45,840 nucleotides of DNA from a bacterium (GTDB lineage: Bacteria > Pseudomonadota > Alphaproteobacteria > Rickettsiales > RI-342), in the NCBI GenBank assembly GCA_016124905.1, contig WGMV01000037.1:1-45840 (forward strand), written 5' to 3'. Positions 17,901 through 28,013 of the stretch are shown piece by piece (the first letter of the stretch is position 1; each line of letters opens with the position of its first letter). The translations under genes and the position numbers were made by a program. The notes beneath the pieces were generated by a model. The model made no database searches. It was given only the letters and a program-made list of their open reading frames with translations, and was not told the origin of the DNA.

Positions 17901-18614
17901 GTCGCCGCCATTGAGGCTGTCATCGCCTGCATTACCGTAGATGATGTCAAACCCATCGCCGCCCAGGATGGTATCATTGCCATCGTCGCCGGTTACGTTG
18001 TTGTTGCCGGTTACCAGAATGACGATATCGTCGCCCGTTCCTGCCGTGACGGTGGCATTGCCGTCGTTGCCGCCCATGATGCTATCGTTGCCTGCGCCGC
18101 CGTCCAGCACGTCGTTGTAATCGCCGCCGTCGAGCGTATCATTGCCGTCGCCGCCGTAAAGCGTGTCCACCCCGTTGCCGCCAACCAGCGAGTCATCTCC
18201 GTCATCGCCATAGATCAGGTCGCTGCCGTCGCCGCCATTCAAGGTGTCCGCCCCCGCGCCACCGTGGAGCGTGTCGGTGTTTTCACCGCCATTGATGGCA
18301 TCGTCATAGGACGAGCCATAAATAATATCCGCCAGGGTGGTGCCGGGGTAGGTGCCGCTGTAGGCCAGGCCGGAAGCCGTCTGAGAACCGGCAGGGCTGC
18401 CTTCCGCATCCACAAGCTGAAGCGTGCCACTGCCGTGGGTTACAATGATGGCCGTTGCGCCGCCGGCGAGCGTCAGCCCTGCGGTTTCGCCGGATTCCAC
18501 CAATTGCCAGCTTATGGTTTCAGCGGAGCCGCCGTTTTTAATGCTCCATATTTCCTCGGCTATGCCATCGCCATCGATGTCGTAACTGCCCAATGATACG
18601 ATGGTAAATGCCAT
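14991..18614 (-). CDS. Giant RTX protein with nine FG-GAP/VCBS-like repeats (secreted, type I-like), copy 2
   Basis: This 1207-aa paralogue of the downstream RTX gene has the same domain order. It has an N-terminal YDIDGDGIAE loop (about 11-20), an RTX array (about 107-588), a DTVTDFSTTYDKLDL cap (about 598), nine 42-residue units (about 711-1087), a short RTX block and a C-terminal DRIADFQHGVDKLQFSG region. No cysteine or Sec signal is seen. The RTX array is shorter than in copy 1, while the unit number of the second repeat is kept. The calcium loop of unit 5 is degenerate (VQFNDQGQTD). The gap to copy 1 is 235 bp, so the two may have separate promoters. A perfect 26-bp palindrome lies 64-89 bp upstream of the start. 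The biochemical role is unknown; an EPS-associated surface protein is the working idea. Confidence 0.85.
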   Translation of the reverse strand: MAFTIVSLGSYDIDGDGIAEEIWSIKNGGSAETISWQLVESGETAGLTLAGGATAIIVTHGSGTLQLVDAEGSPAGSQTASGLAYSGTYPGTTLADIIYGSSYDDAINGGENTDTLHGGAGADTLNGGDGSDLIYGDDGDDSLVGGNGVDTLYGGDGNDTLDGGDYNDVLDGGAGNDSIMGGNDGNATVTAGTGDDIVILVTGNNNVTGDDGNDTILGGDGFDIIYGNAGDDSLNGGDGGDILDGGDGADRIDGGNGPDLIIGNDGNDTLWGGAGNDTLDGGLGDDVMLDDSGANNMTGDEGNDSITGGTGQDSIWGGADNDTLHGMDANDLLYGEAGDDSIFGENGNDRLLGGDGADNIDGGAGDDSIAGENGNDTLDGGADGNDTIDGGAGNDIITDANGTNSITAGAGFDQVTGGSGIDFIWGGADNDTLDGGAGADQIHGDGGNDSILGGADNDALYGDDGNDSIDGGDGDDLLDGWTGNDTLDGGTGNDSIDGGDGNDQINDASGDNNINAGAGQDTVVAGTGSDAIYGGYGNDSLLGGGGNDTISGDGNDDTIYGGSGDDSLNGGDNEDELYDGTGNDTMTGGLGLDIFHFTVEAGATDTVTDFSTTYDKLDLTGFHIPSFDDLVLTQVGSDTRISFSGGQSILLKNINKDNLGESHFTGFTPAGYNLAGSDASYSAVRVTQTQAESYQAVNMTASTNQTLIFNMADGLRLYDIAGNSYNRLTYAHVSDYQAVDYNGDGTRDMFLNMSDGLRWYDGATATVTRLSYSAIETFKIVDYNGDGRQDIFMNMSDGLRWLNQANGAVTRLSYAHVDDYRIVDYNGDGKQDIFMNMSDGLRWLNQANGTVTRLSYTPVEDYRVVDYNGDGKQDIFMNMSDGLRWLNQANGVVTRLTYTHVNDYYAVQFNDQGQTDLFMNMSDGLRWMDQTTGTVTRLTYAAVENYQVMDITGDGKKDVLLSMADGLRIYNQVGGMVTRVNYEHLKSYQVVDFDGDGKQEIFLQFNGGLTRYDMKDGSYTRHSWVDVKEFRIVDFNGDGKLDLLMSHAGGITLYDPVNGYNTIYHAPVDSFTLSDTDGNGVLNLITNDSTGIRVFSNYTSGADTLTGSAQDDVLNGKSGNDSLTGGAGADIFVFEGKFDNDRIADFQHGVDKLQFSGVQGVTSVADVMNHMSYNPQYDWVYINLPQQGSIIIEHIGHLLSADDITVY
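15354..16484 (-). repeat. Nine tandem 42-codon FG-GAP/VCBS-like units in RTX copy 2
   Basis: The 1131-bp stretch again equals nine 126-bp units, with consensus MSDGLRWLNQ then VTRLSY then VDYNGDGKQDIFMN. The odd/even alternation is the same as in copy 1: His before the loop in odd units, Glu in most even units. Units 3 and 4 are the most similar to each other. Unit 5 has lost most calcium ligands. Confidence 0.85.
16850..18295 (-). repeat. RTX nonapeptide array, copy 2
   Basis: This is an array of GGxGxDxxx nonapeptides interrupted at intervals by the same kind of insert as in copy 1 (D-x-SGANN or ANGTNS type). The spacing is less regular than the 273-bp period of copy 1. The array is about 380 bp shorter than that of copy 1. 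Confidence 0.8.
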
Positions 18615-18677
18615 TCCGCTTATCCGGATGAGGGAAACCCAACTCTCAGTTTAGCGGGAGAGAGTTAAAGAATCTTC

Positions 18678-18703
18678 AAAATGTATCGAATTCGATACAT
18701 TTT
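18678..18703. promoter_or_regulatory. Perfect 26-bp palindrome upstream of RTX copy 2
   Basis: The half-site AAAATGTATCGAA (18678-18690) is followed directly by its exact reverse complement, centred on GAATTC. It lies 64-89 bp before the RTX start codon and 22 bp after the stop of the sugar-transferase gene; all three are on the minus strand. Perfect symmetry suggests an operator for a dimeric regulator. As RNA it could form an 11-bp stem with a 4-nt loop ending in UUUU, so a weak terminator for the sugar-transferase gene is the alternative. The stem is poor in GC, which favours the operator reading. Confidence 0.6.
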
Positions 18704-18725
18704 ACATGGGGCGCTAAATGAGTGA

Positions 18726-19457
18726 TTAATGCGCGTTGATGCCGCGCAGCACGACCCAGACCATCTTGAACAGGATTTTGACATCCAGCAGGGCGCTCCA
18801 GCTGTCGATATAGGCATTGTCGCAATCCACACGGTTCTGCATGTCGGATACTTCCCGAATCATTCCGCGGTAACCATTGACCTGAGCCAGGCCGGTAAGG
18901 CCCGGTTTTGCGCGGAAGCGGCGGTCATAACCTTTAACCTGCGTGCGGTAAACGGCATCGTGATACACCATGTGCGGGCGCGGACCAACGATGGACATAT
19001 CGCCCTTCAGCACGTTGATTAGCTGGGGGAGTTCGTCAATGCTGCTTTGGCGTAAAAAGGTGCCGACGCGGGTTTTGCGCGGATCATGCTTCGTTGCATG
19101 GCCGGCTTTGGTGTCCATGCCGGCTTCCGCCGTCATGGTGCGAAATTTATAGATCACAAAGCTTTTGCCGTTCAGGCCGCCGCGTTCCTGCTTGAAAAAG
19201 ACCGGGCCCGGGGTTTCCAGACGAATGGCCAGCGCGGCAAGCAGCATGACCGGCATGGCCAGAACCAGCCCTACCAGGGCCACCAGACGGTCGAAGATTT
19301 CCTTGAAAAGCAGCTGGGCGAAGGAGAGATGGGAAACGATTTCCTCATCACGCATGGATGGCAGATTGCAGACCTGGGATAACCAGTCATAAACGGATAT
19401 GCCGCCATCCGTTGCCGGGTAGGCTAAGGTTGCTTGGTCTTGTCCCTCGTCGAGCAT
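18726..19457 (-). CDS. Bacterial sugar transferase (WcaJ/ExoY-type initiating phosphoglycosyl transferase)
   Basis: This 243-aa enzyme should start EPS synthesis by moving a sugar-1-phosphate from a UDP-sugar to undecaprenyl phosphate. Family motifs are present: a membrane helix at about 57-76 (LVALVGLVLAMPVMLLAALA), then RLETPGPVFFKQERGGLNG, IYKFRTM, LRQSSIDELPQLINVLKGDM, SIVGPRPH and YDRRFRAKPGLTGLAQVNG. It lacks the four-helix and CoA-binding-like N-terminal half of WcaJ and is therefore of the short ExoY/PglC-like type, with about 50 unassigned N-terminal residues. GAGGGAG precedes the ATG at 19457. It lies upstream of the RTX genes on the same strand. Sugar specificity cannot be read. 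Confidence 0.92.
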   Translation of the reverse strand: MLDEGQDQATLAYPATDGGISVYDWLSQVCNLPSMRDEEIVSHLSFAQLLFKEIFDRLVALVGLVLAMPVMLLAALAIRLETPGPVFFKQERGGLNGKSFVIYKFRTMTAEAGMDTKAGHATKHDPRKTRVGTFLRQSSIDELPQLINVLKGDMSIVGPRPHMVYHDAVYRTQVKGYDRRFRAKPGLTGLAQVNGYRGMIREVSDMQNRVDCDNAYIDSWSALLDVKILFKMVWVVLRGINAH

Positions 19458-19809
19458 GGCTCCCTCAACATTTTTTTGTGTCTATTTCAAACATGAGGGC
19501 AAAATGTTTAAAAATCATAAATATAGCTGGGCATGATTTTGTGGGATTGAAGATTATGCCGCTGAATTTTATGGACAAAAAAATTTGGCTAAAATTTTTG
19601 CCGTTAATGACATTAATTGTAGCGTCATGGTTGTTCCGGCTCCGGGCTATGCATTAAAAGATGCCGGTATTTGGTTTTTCGCGTCGATATTCCGCCCTTT
19701 TCCGGCCACCTTTATGACAAGGGGATGAATTTCGCTTTTTGCCTAATGGCGTTTTAATCGGGATGAAGGCTAGCATTGCCTATCATCACATTAAAAAATG
19801 GAGGCTGTT

Positions 19810-19893
19810 ATGCGACTTGGCGGTGGAATCCTTTTATGGCTGCTGGGTATCCCCTTACCTATCATCCTTTTGATTGCTCTGTTTACGCATTAG
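19810..19893 (+). CDS. Small 27-aa hydrophobic membrane protein (sORF)
   Basis: ATG at 19810 is preceded by GGAGG at 19800-19804 with a 5-nt spacer, one of the best ribosome binding sites in the window. The frame encodes MRLGGGILLWLLGIPLPI followed by ILLIALFTH and ends at TAG 19891-19893. The peptide is a single predicted membrane helix with a Gly-Ile-Pro-Leu-Pro kink. It resembles in style the short WLLGIP-type membrane peptides annotated in many proteobacteria, but I cannot name a family with certainty. It stands alone between the EPS locus and tRNA-Ser. Function unknown; coding status is supported by the strong site and the coherent helix. Confidence 0.5.
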   Translation: MRLGGGILLWLLGIPLPIILLIALFTH

Positions 19894-20055
19894 GCTACGC
19901 GCAACGGCTGTGCTCAGTCGTCGTGGTGTTGTGCTCCGCGGCGATAAAGACGTGCCTCGCGGAATAGCAAGGCCGCGTGCCGTTAAACTCACGTGCTGTT
20001 AAATTCAGGCGAACGGCCGGTTGACGACAGTTCACGCGCCAGGGTCAGCCCTGCG

Positions 20056-20195
20056 TCATGCCCTGCCTCCACAGCGTTTTGAGCAATATTTCACTTCATT
20101 CCAGTTCTTTTCCCATTTTTTGCGCCAGGTAAAGGTCTGCCGCATGCCGCGCATGGTTTTTGCGGTAAATCCCGTTTTCTGGTTCCCTTTGGCAT
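20056..20195 (-). pseudogene. DUF2256 family gene broken by a one-base deletion
   Basis: From ATG 20195 the first frame reads MPKGTRKRDLPQKPCAACGR then P, matching the start of DUF2256, a short Cys-rich zinc-ribbon-like family. It then shifts and stops early. One frame over, from 20130 down to TGA at 20056, the rest of the family signature appears: TWRKKWEKNWNEVKYCSKRC. Restoring one base in the Phe codon at 20131-20132 rejoins the two halves into CGRPFTWRKKW. So the gene is inactivated, or the assembly has a single-base error. The function of DUF2256 is not known. It lies downstream of tRNA-Ser on the same strand. Confidence 0.8.
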
Positions 20196-20251
20196 TAGGC
20201 CCGGTCGCGCAGCACGGTGGATAACATCATGGCCAACCATTAAAGAAATTC

Positions 20252-20345
20252 TGGCGGAGGGGATGGGATTCGAACCCACGATACGCCTTTAAGGGCGTAT
20301 AACGGTTTAGCAAACCGCCGCCTTCAGCCTCTCGGCCACCCCTCC
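20252..20345 (-). tRNA. tRNA-Ser(GCT)
   Basis: On the minus strand the 94-nt sequence starts GGAGGGGTGGCCGAGAGGCT and ends CCCCTCC-G-CCA. The 7-bp acceptor stem pairs perfectly and CCA is encoded. The anticodon loop is TTGCTAA, giving GCT, which reads AGC/AGU serine codons. The long variable arm (TACGCC/GGCGTA stem) is the class II hallmark of tRNA-Ser. The T loop reads TTCGAAT. A short GGCTGC-TTT-GCAGCC hairpin lies just upstream at 20355-20369. Confidence 0.97.
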
Positions 20346-20498
20346 GCAGGGATAGGCTGCTTTGCAGCCACAGAACTGAAGAGGGTTCGGTTATCAGGCT
20401 TTGCCGCAAGTGTAAAGACCGTTTGAACGGCCTGTTTCATTAAACTGTATCAATCGGGCGTTACACAGCATGCCTGCAAGCAATGTGGAACCCTGCCC

Positions 20499-22418
20499 AT
20501 GAACCAGGAACAGCTCGATCTGCTGGCTGAAAAGATAAAGGCCGATTACAAGCGCGACCTGATGGCGGGCGTTCACAACCTGGTGCACAGGTATGAGCAG
20601 CATCATGCGGGTATGCTTACGGGCGATATTTCCCACCGGGACATATGCCACTGGCTGGAAACGCTACACCAGGGCGGCACCATGCCCGACCAAAACGAGG
20701 CGCCACCTTATTTCAGGCATGAGGACCTGCGTTATTTCACGGAAGAAGGGCTCGCCGCGATGGTGGAATCCTTTTTTGCGGAGCTGGATGACGCATGGCT
20801 TCAGGCGTTCCGGCACGGGCATCTGGAAGGGCATTATCTGCGCGGCTATCTGAAAGGAACGCCCGCCGAAACGGTGACATATTACGAGAAGCTGGCCGAT
20901 CAGCTGATGGAACGGCACCTCATCACCCTGCCGGACATGGAATTACCCGAGCCTGGCCGGATTTATCACATCTCCGCGCCACGTATGCCAAGTGCCTATG
21001 GGCCCGGCTATATCTGGAATGTTTATTACCAGCTGGTTCCCGAACGCGGGCTTTATGCGCTTTATGCCGATGTGGGGGGGCAGCTTAACGAACAAAGCGT
21101 CTGGACCCCTGTAAGCCCGGCTGATTATGGCAATCTATCGCCCCTGATGGCGGGTATCTATGGCATGGGAGATCGCAATCACTGCCAGGCGGTGGAAGAG
21201 GATGTTGCCCAGGCGCTTAATGCGCACCTGTTCAAGCCGGACCTGAACATAAGCCAGTTATTGCCCCGCGCCGCGATGTTCAGCAATGCGGAGATCGTTA
21301 CCCATGATGCGCCCATGGCCATCAACAGGGCGGCGGAGCAATTTCTGCTTCATCAACAAGGTTACCGCAGCCAGCTGGAGCCCATCTATCTGATGCAACT
21401 GGCGGCGGATACCTACCGCCTGGTGCTGGACGAGGACCTGGCGGCAGCGGATGATCTCGACGCGCTGGCCGATTTTCTTGTCAGCAGTTTTGGCTATCAT
21501 GCGGAGGTGGTGCAGGATGATGACCGGTCCCTGCATGTCAATGTTACCGGTACCGCCGACGAACTTGCACGCGCGGCCGATCTGGTCACCTTTTATTGCA
21601 GCCTGGATGATTTGCTGCTCAACCATACCATTTCACACGTGGCGGAAGATATTTTCCCGCCGGAAGATGTCACCCTGAGCGAGGATGACATCAAGGAGCA
21701 GGAGCTAAACCTGCTAAAGCAGCTTAAAAACATCCCCGACCAGGAAAACCGTACGCCGCTCGGCTTGCTGTTCACCCCCTATCCGTTATTGCAGCCGCGT
21801 TTTCTGCTGGACCCGCTGTTTACGGAAGAGGTGCTTGCCACCCTGTGCACCGGAAGCGCAGATTCCGACCATTTGGACGCATGGAACGCCTATATCACCC
21901 AGTATCCATGGGAGAAGGAACCCTATGTCGCCCTGCTGCAGGGCATAAAGGCCGAATTTAATGGCCTGCACCTGATATTCCGGACAGGGCCGGGCGGCTC
22001 CCTGACGGTTGACCTGCGCGCGTCCCCGCCGGTGGATAATACGCGGGAGCACGAATTGCGCCTGATGCTGGGGCGTTACCTCGGCATGATCGGCTGGCTG
22101 GAGAATTCCCTCACCATGTCGCCTTACACCGGAGAGGTGGAGCGGCTGAACAGGCCTTTTAACCTGAAAGCCCACTGGGAGAACCTGCCCCTTCAGCGCC
22201 ACCTGCAGGACAAGTGGGGAGACGAGCTGGCCGCCGAGGATAAGGCCGCCACGGCTGATATTCCGATTACCCCCATACGCACGCCCTCCAAAACCGATCT
22301 GAGCCTGCTTGAGCATATTGCCAATACGCTTAAGCGTGACAGTGGGGCGCCCATTCTGGACATTATCCAGCAATATGAGCATACACCGGCTATCAATGGG
22401 GTTTTTCCCGCCTCGTGA
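20499..22418 (+). CDS. Unrecognised 639-aa cytoplasmic protein
   Basis: I do not recognise this protein. It begins MNQEQLDLLAEKIKADYKRD, has no signal peptide or membrane helix, and is acidic and rich in Leu, Asp and Glu. Its helical N-terminal 150 residues lead into an aromatic segment (about 165-200, YGPGYIWNVYYQLVPERG). A possible alpha/beta unit around residues 315-370 (FGYHAEVVQDDD) loosely resembles a segment of the 284-aa protein at 40616-41470 (IEAEVVADDG). A second alpha/beta-like stretch lies near 480-530 (FNGLHLIFRTGPGGSLTVDL). The start has no strong ribosome binding site. The 3' end is 21 bp from the convergent atpC. Coding status is firm from length and codon texture; function is unknown. 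Confidence 0.85.
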   Translation: MNQEQLDLLAEKIKADYKRDLMAGVHNLVHRYEQHHAGMLTGDISHRDICHWLETLHQGGTMPDQNEAPPYFRHEDLRYFTEEGLAAMVESFFAELDDAWLQAFRHGHLEGHYLRGYLKGTPAETVTYYEKLADQLMERHLITLPDMELPEPGRIYHISAPRMPSAYGPGYIWNVYYQLVPERGLYALYADVGGQLNEQSVWTPVSPADYGNLSPLMAGIYGMGDRNHCQAVEEDVAQALNAHLFKPDLNISQLLPRAAMFSNAEIVTHDAPMAINRAAEQFLLHQQGYRSQLEPIYLMQLAADTYRLVLDEDLAAADDLDALADFLVSSFGYHAEVVQDDDRSLHVNVTGTADELARAADLVTFYCSLDDLLLNHTISHVAEDIFPPEDVTLSEDDIKEQELNLLKQLKNIPDQENRTPLGLLFTPYPLLQPRFLLDPLFTEEVLATLCTGSADSDHLDAWNAYITQYPWEKEPYVALLQGIKAEFNGLHLIFRTGPGGSLTVDLRASPPVDNTREHELRLMLGRYLGMIGWLENSLTMSPYTGEVERLNRPFNLKAHWENLPLQRHLQDKWGDELAAEDKAATADIPITPIRTPSKTDLSLLEHIANTLKRDSGAPILDIIQQYEHTPAINGVFPAS

Positions 22419-22439
22419 CGAGGCCAAGGGCGCGAGACG

Positions 22440-22850
22440 TTAGGCGACCAGGCTATCCAGCAGTTCGGCATCGGCCAGGGCCTGTTCCAGGCGCTCCAGC
22501 TCTTCCTGGCTCACGCCGCCCTTGGTGCGGACGAGGTCGAGGGCCACTTTGGCTTCGGCCAGCGCCATCTGGCTATCGCTTTTCTTTACGCTGGCAAGGT
22601 GCTGCGCGTTTTCAGCCAGCACGCGGCAGATGGCGCCGCCGACTTCGGCAAAGCCGCCGCGGACGAAGTAACGGTCCGTCGGCACATCGCGCTCATAGAT
22701 GGTCACAAGGCCGGAGCGCAGGGTGGTCACCACCGCGGCATGGCCTTCCATCACGCCCATGTCGCCCATGGAGCCGGGAATCACGACCATTTCGACCGGT
22801 TGATCCAGCAATTGTTTTTCGGGCGTTACCAGTTGCAGTGACAGTGCCAT
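22440..22850 (-). CDS. atpC: F1 ATP synthase epsilon subunit
   Basis: This 136-aa subunit of the F1 central stalk couples rotation to catalysis and restrains ATP hydrolysis. The N-terminal beta-sandwich is clear (LQLVTPEKQLLDQPVEMVVIP, then GDMGVMEGHAAVVTTLRSG and YFVRGGFAEV). It is followed by the C-terminal helical hairpin (ALAEAKVALDLVRTKGG, then SQEELERLEQALADAELL). AAGGAGA lies 6 nt before the ATG at 22850. It is the last gene of the atpHAG-X-DC operon, 65 bp after atpD with a hairpin in the gap. Confidence 0.97.
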   Translation of the reverse strand: MALSLQLVTPEKQLLDQPVEMVVIPGSMGDMGVMEGHAAVVTTLRSGLVTIYERDVPTDRYFVRGGFAEVGGAICRVLAENAQHLASVKKSDSQMALAEAKVALDLVRTKGGVSQEELERLEQALADAELLDSLVA

Positions 22851-22881
22851 GTATCTCTCCTTCTATTCCCCTCACCCTGCC

Positions 22882-22899
22882 CTCTCCGCAAGCGGAGAG
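22882..22899. repeat. REP-like hairpin between atpD and atpC
   Basis: CTCTCCGC (22882-22889) and GCGGAGAG (22892-22899) form an 8-bp stem. It sits inside a CCCTCACCCTGCCCTCTCC / GAGAGAGGGAGAG context resembling the dispersed CCCTCTCC...GGAGAGGG palindromes of many proteobacterial genomes. It lies in the 65-bp atpD-atpC gap and could stabilise atpD mRNA or reduce read-through into atpC. Dispersion elsewhere in the genome cannot be seen here. Confidence 0.5.
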
Positions 22900-22915
22900 A
22901 GGGAGAGCGTATGCC

Positions 22916-24742
<1,827 letters not shown>

Positions 24743-24746
<4 letters not shown>

Positions 24747-25618
24747 ATCGCCTCCGCGCCGGAGATGATCTCGATCAGCTCCTTGGTGATAGTGGCCTGA
24801 CGGCTGCGGTTATATTGCAGGGTCAGTTTCTTGATCATTTCACCGGCATTGCGGGTGGCGCTGTCCATGGCGGTCATGCGGGCGCCCTGCTCGCTGGCGG
24901 CGTTTTCCAGCAGCGCGCGGAAGATCTGGATTTCCAGGTTCTTCGGCAGGAGTTTGCTGAGGATTTCCTCTTCGCTCGGCTCGTATTCCACATAGCCCAT
25001 CTGCACGGGTGCTTGGGGCGCATCGCTGGAAATTTCCAGCGGGATGAGCTTTTGCGCGGTCACCTTTTGCGTGATGACGGAGATGAAGCGGTTGTAATAG
25101 AGCGTGGCGACATCGAACTCGTTGGCATCGAAACGGCGCATGACGGTGGCGGCGATGTCCTTGGCATGGGCGTAGCCGGGGGCTTTGCTGATGCCTTCGC
25201 GCAGCTCAACAATCTGGCCTTCGAACTCGCGCTTGAAGATGTCGTTCACCTTTTTGCCGACGCAGAAGATTTTCACCTGCTTGCCCTGGGCGGTCAGCGC
25301 CTGGATGTCTTTGCGAGCAGCGCGGATGATGGCGTTGTTGAAGGCGCCGCAAAGGCCGCGGTCGGAGGTGGCGACGATGAGCAGGTGGCGGGAATCGTTA
25401 CCGGTGCCGGCCAGCAGACGCGGGGCCGCGCCTTCGGGCATGGCGTTGCGGAGCGATGCGAGCATCGCGCCCATGGCTTCCGCGTATGGGCGTGCGGCTT
25501 CGGCATTTTCGCGCGCGCGGCGCAGTTTCGCCGCAGCCACCAGCTTCATGGCCTTGGTGATCTTCTGCGTGGATTTCACGCTTTTGATGCGAATGCGTAG
25601 CGCCTTGAGTCCAGCCAT
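24743..25618 (-). CDS. atpG: F1 ATP synthase gamma subunit
   Basis: This 291-aa rotor-shaft subunit has the typical N-terminal helix ([20 protein letters not shown], then [15 protein letters not shown]). The conserved [13 protein letters not shown] segment (about 85-97) and the C-terminal helix ([15 protein letters not shown], then [20 protein letters not shown]) are intact. Length is normal for the family. The residues that form the coiled coil inside the alpha3beta3 ring are therefore present. The stop overlaps the next gene's start (ATGA). The gap to atpA is 47 bp. Confidence 0.98.
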
Positions 25619-25665
25619 CGTGTTTCCGTCACTTATCCGTTTCGTTCAGCCATGTTGCTCAGAAG

Positions 25666-27198
<1,533 letters not shown>

Positions 27199-27238
27199 GG
27201 TCTGACTCCTAAGGGCTCTCTAAATAGTTCAGTATGCG

Positions 27239-27814
27239 TTACGCCGCCTGGCCCAGCGCCGCTTTGCGCAGCTGCCGCTTCAGGCTGGTTAATTGGGAAC
27301 GAAGGGAAAGGTCCATCATCTGGGAACCGAGGCGCACGACCACGCCGCCCAGGATGTTCTCATTCACTTCCTCATGCAGCTCTACCTTGCTGCCGACGGC
27401 CTTTTCCAGCTCGCCGGTCAGCGCTTTACGCTCGGCATCGCTGAGTTCGTAGGCGGTGGTGACGCTGGCGGCAACGACGCCGGAGGCCTCGCGCATCTGG
27501 CGCAGGAAGGCATCGTTGAGCTGCGGAATCAGGGAAAGGCGGTCTTTTTCCGCCATCAGCTGCAGGGTGTCAGTCAGCGTGGCGGGGAAAGCGTATTTTT
27601 TGGCAATGGCCTGAATCAGGCCGAGTTTGTCGGACTGGGTGACAACGGGCGCGCTGATAACACGGCGGAAATCGGCATTTTCGGCATAGACCTCGGCCAG
27701 GGCGGAGAGGGCTTCTGCCACTTTGGCGGTCTGATTGCGGTTTTCAGCCAGCTCAAACAACGCACGGCCATAGCGTGTGCCAAGTTCGTTTGCCGCTGCT
27801 GCCTGATTGGCCAT
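27239..27814 (-). CDS. atpH: F1 ATP synthase delta subunit (OSCP)
   Basis: This 191-aa peripheral-stalk subunit joins the F1 head to the b subunits. The N-terminal six-helix domain (LGTRYGRALFELAEN, RRVISAPVVTQSDKLGLI) and the conserved C-terminal sandwich (LHEEVNENILGGVVVRLGSQ, then MDLSLRSQLTSLKRQL) are complete. It is the first gene of the F1 operon. A reasonable promoter lies 71-99 bp upstream. No Fo genes (atpB, E, F) are in the window, in line with the split operons of alphaproteobacteria. Confidence 0.97.
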   Translation of the reverse strand: MANQAAAANELGTRYGRALFELAENRNQTAKVAEALSALAEVYAENADFRRVISAPVVTQSDKLGLIQAIAKKYAFPATLTDTLQLMAEKDRLSLIPQLNDAFLRQMREASGVVAASVTTAYELSDAERKALTGELEKAVGSKVELHEEVNENILGGVVVRLGSQMMDLSLRSQLTSLKRQLRKAALGQAA

Positions 27815-27884
27815 GTAGGATAACCCTCAAACCGGATGAATGGATAGCATCCCTCCATGCATGGATGGCGCGGGCTGCGGCGCC

Positions 27885-27913
27885 TCTCTAGCATAGGGTT
27901 GGAGGGGACGCAA
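27885..27913 (-). promoter_or_regulatory. Candidate sigma70-type promoter of the atp operon
   Basis: On the minus strand, TTGCGT (27908-27913) and TAGAGA (27885-27890) are separated by exactly 17 bp. Transcription would start near 27878, leaving a leader of about 64 nt before atpH. The leader contains the 12-bp palindrome TCCATGCATGGA (27854-27865). The -35 and -10 match the consensus only moderately. Confidence 0.4.
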
Positions 27914-28013
27914 GGCATGAGGTGAGGCTTTGTGCAATCAATCTGTGCCACCGGATATATGGTGGGTGGCAATGGCCAAGCACGCCATTAGTTGTGGTGA
28001 TATGATTTAAGAA

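Larger units (their letters stand above)
19458..20251. other. Gene-poor 794-bp intergenic stretch
   Basis: Between the sugar-transferase start and the tRNA-Ser gene there is no full-size gene. Positions 19458-19800 are AT-rich, unlike the rest of the window, and must contain the promoter of the sugar transferase. The stretch holds a 27-codon small ORF (19810-19893, plus) and a frameshifted DUF2256 gene (20056-20195, minus), both listed separately. I see nothing identifiable in 19894-20055 or 20196-20251. No repeat, transposase fragment or tRNA-derived attachment duplication was found. Confidence 0.6.

Noticed and set aside
19556-19657. 33-codon frame (MPLNFMDKKIWLKFLPLMTL...) in the AT-rich gap
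   Set aside because: It is hydrophobic and might be a peptide, but only a weak GAAG precedes it and the local AT-richness makes such a frame likely by chance.
19776-19967. 63-codon frame overlapping the 27-codon small ORF in another register
   Set aside because: No ribosome binding site and unlikely composition; the 27-codon frame has a strong site and a coherent helix.
20196-20498. Possible integration site at tRNA-Ser(GCT)
   Set aside because: I found no second copy of the tRNA 3' end nearby and no integrase or phage gene, so there is no sign of an integrated element.
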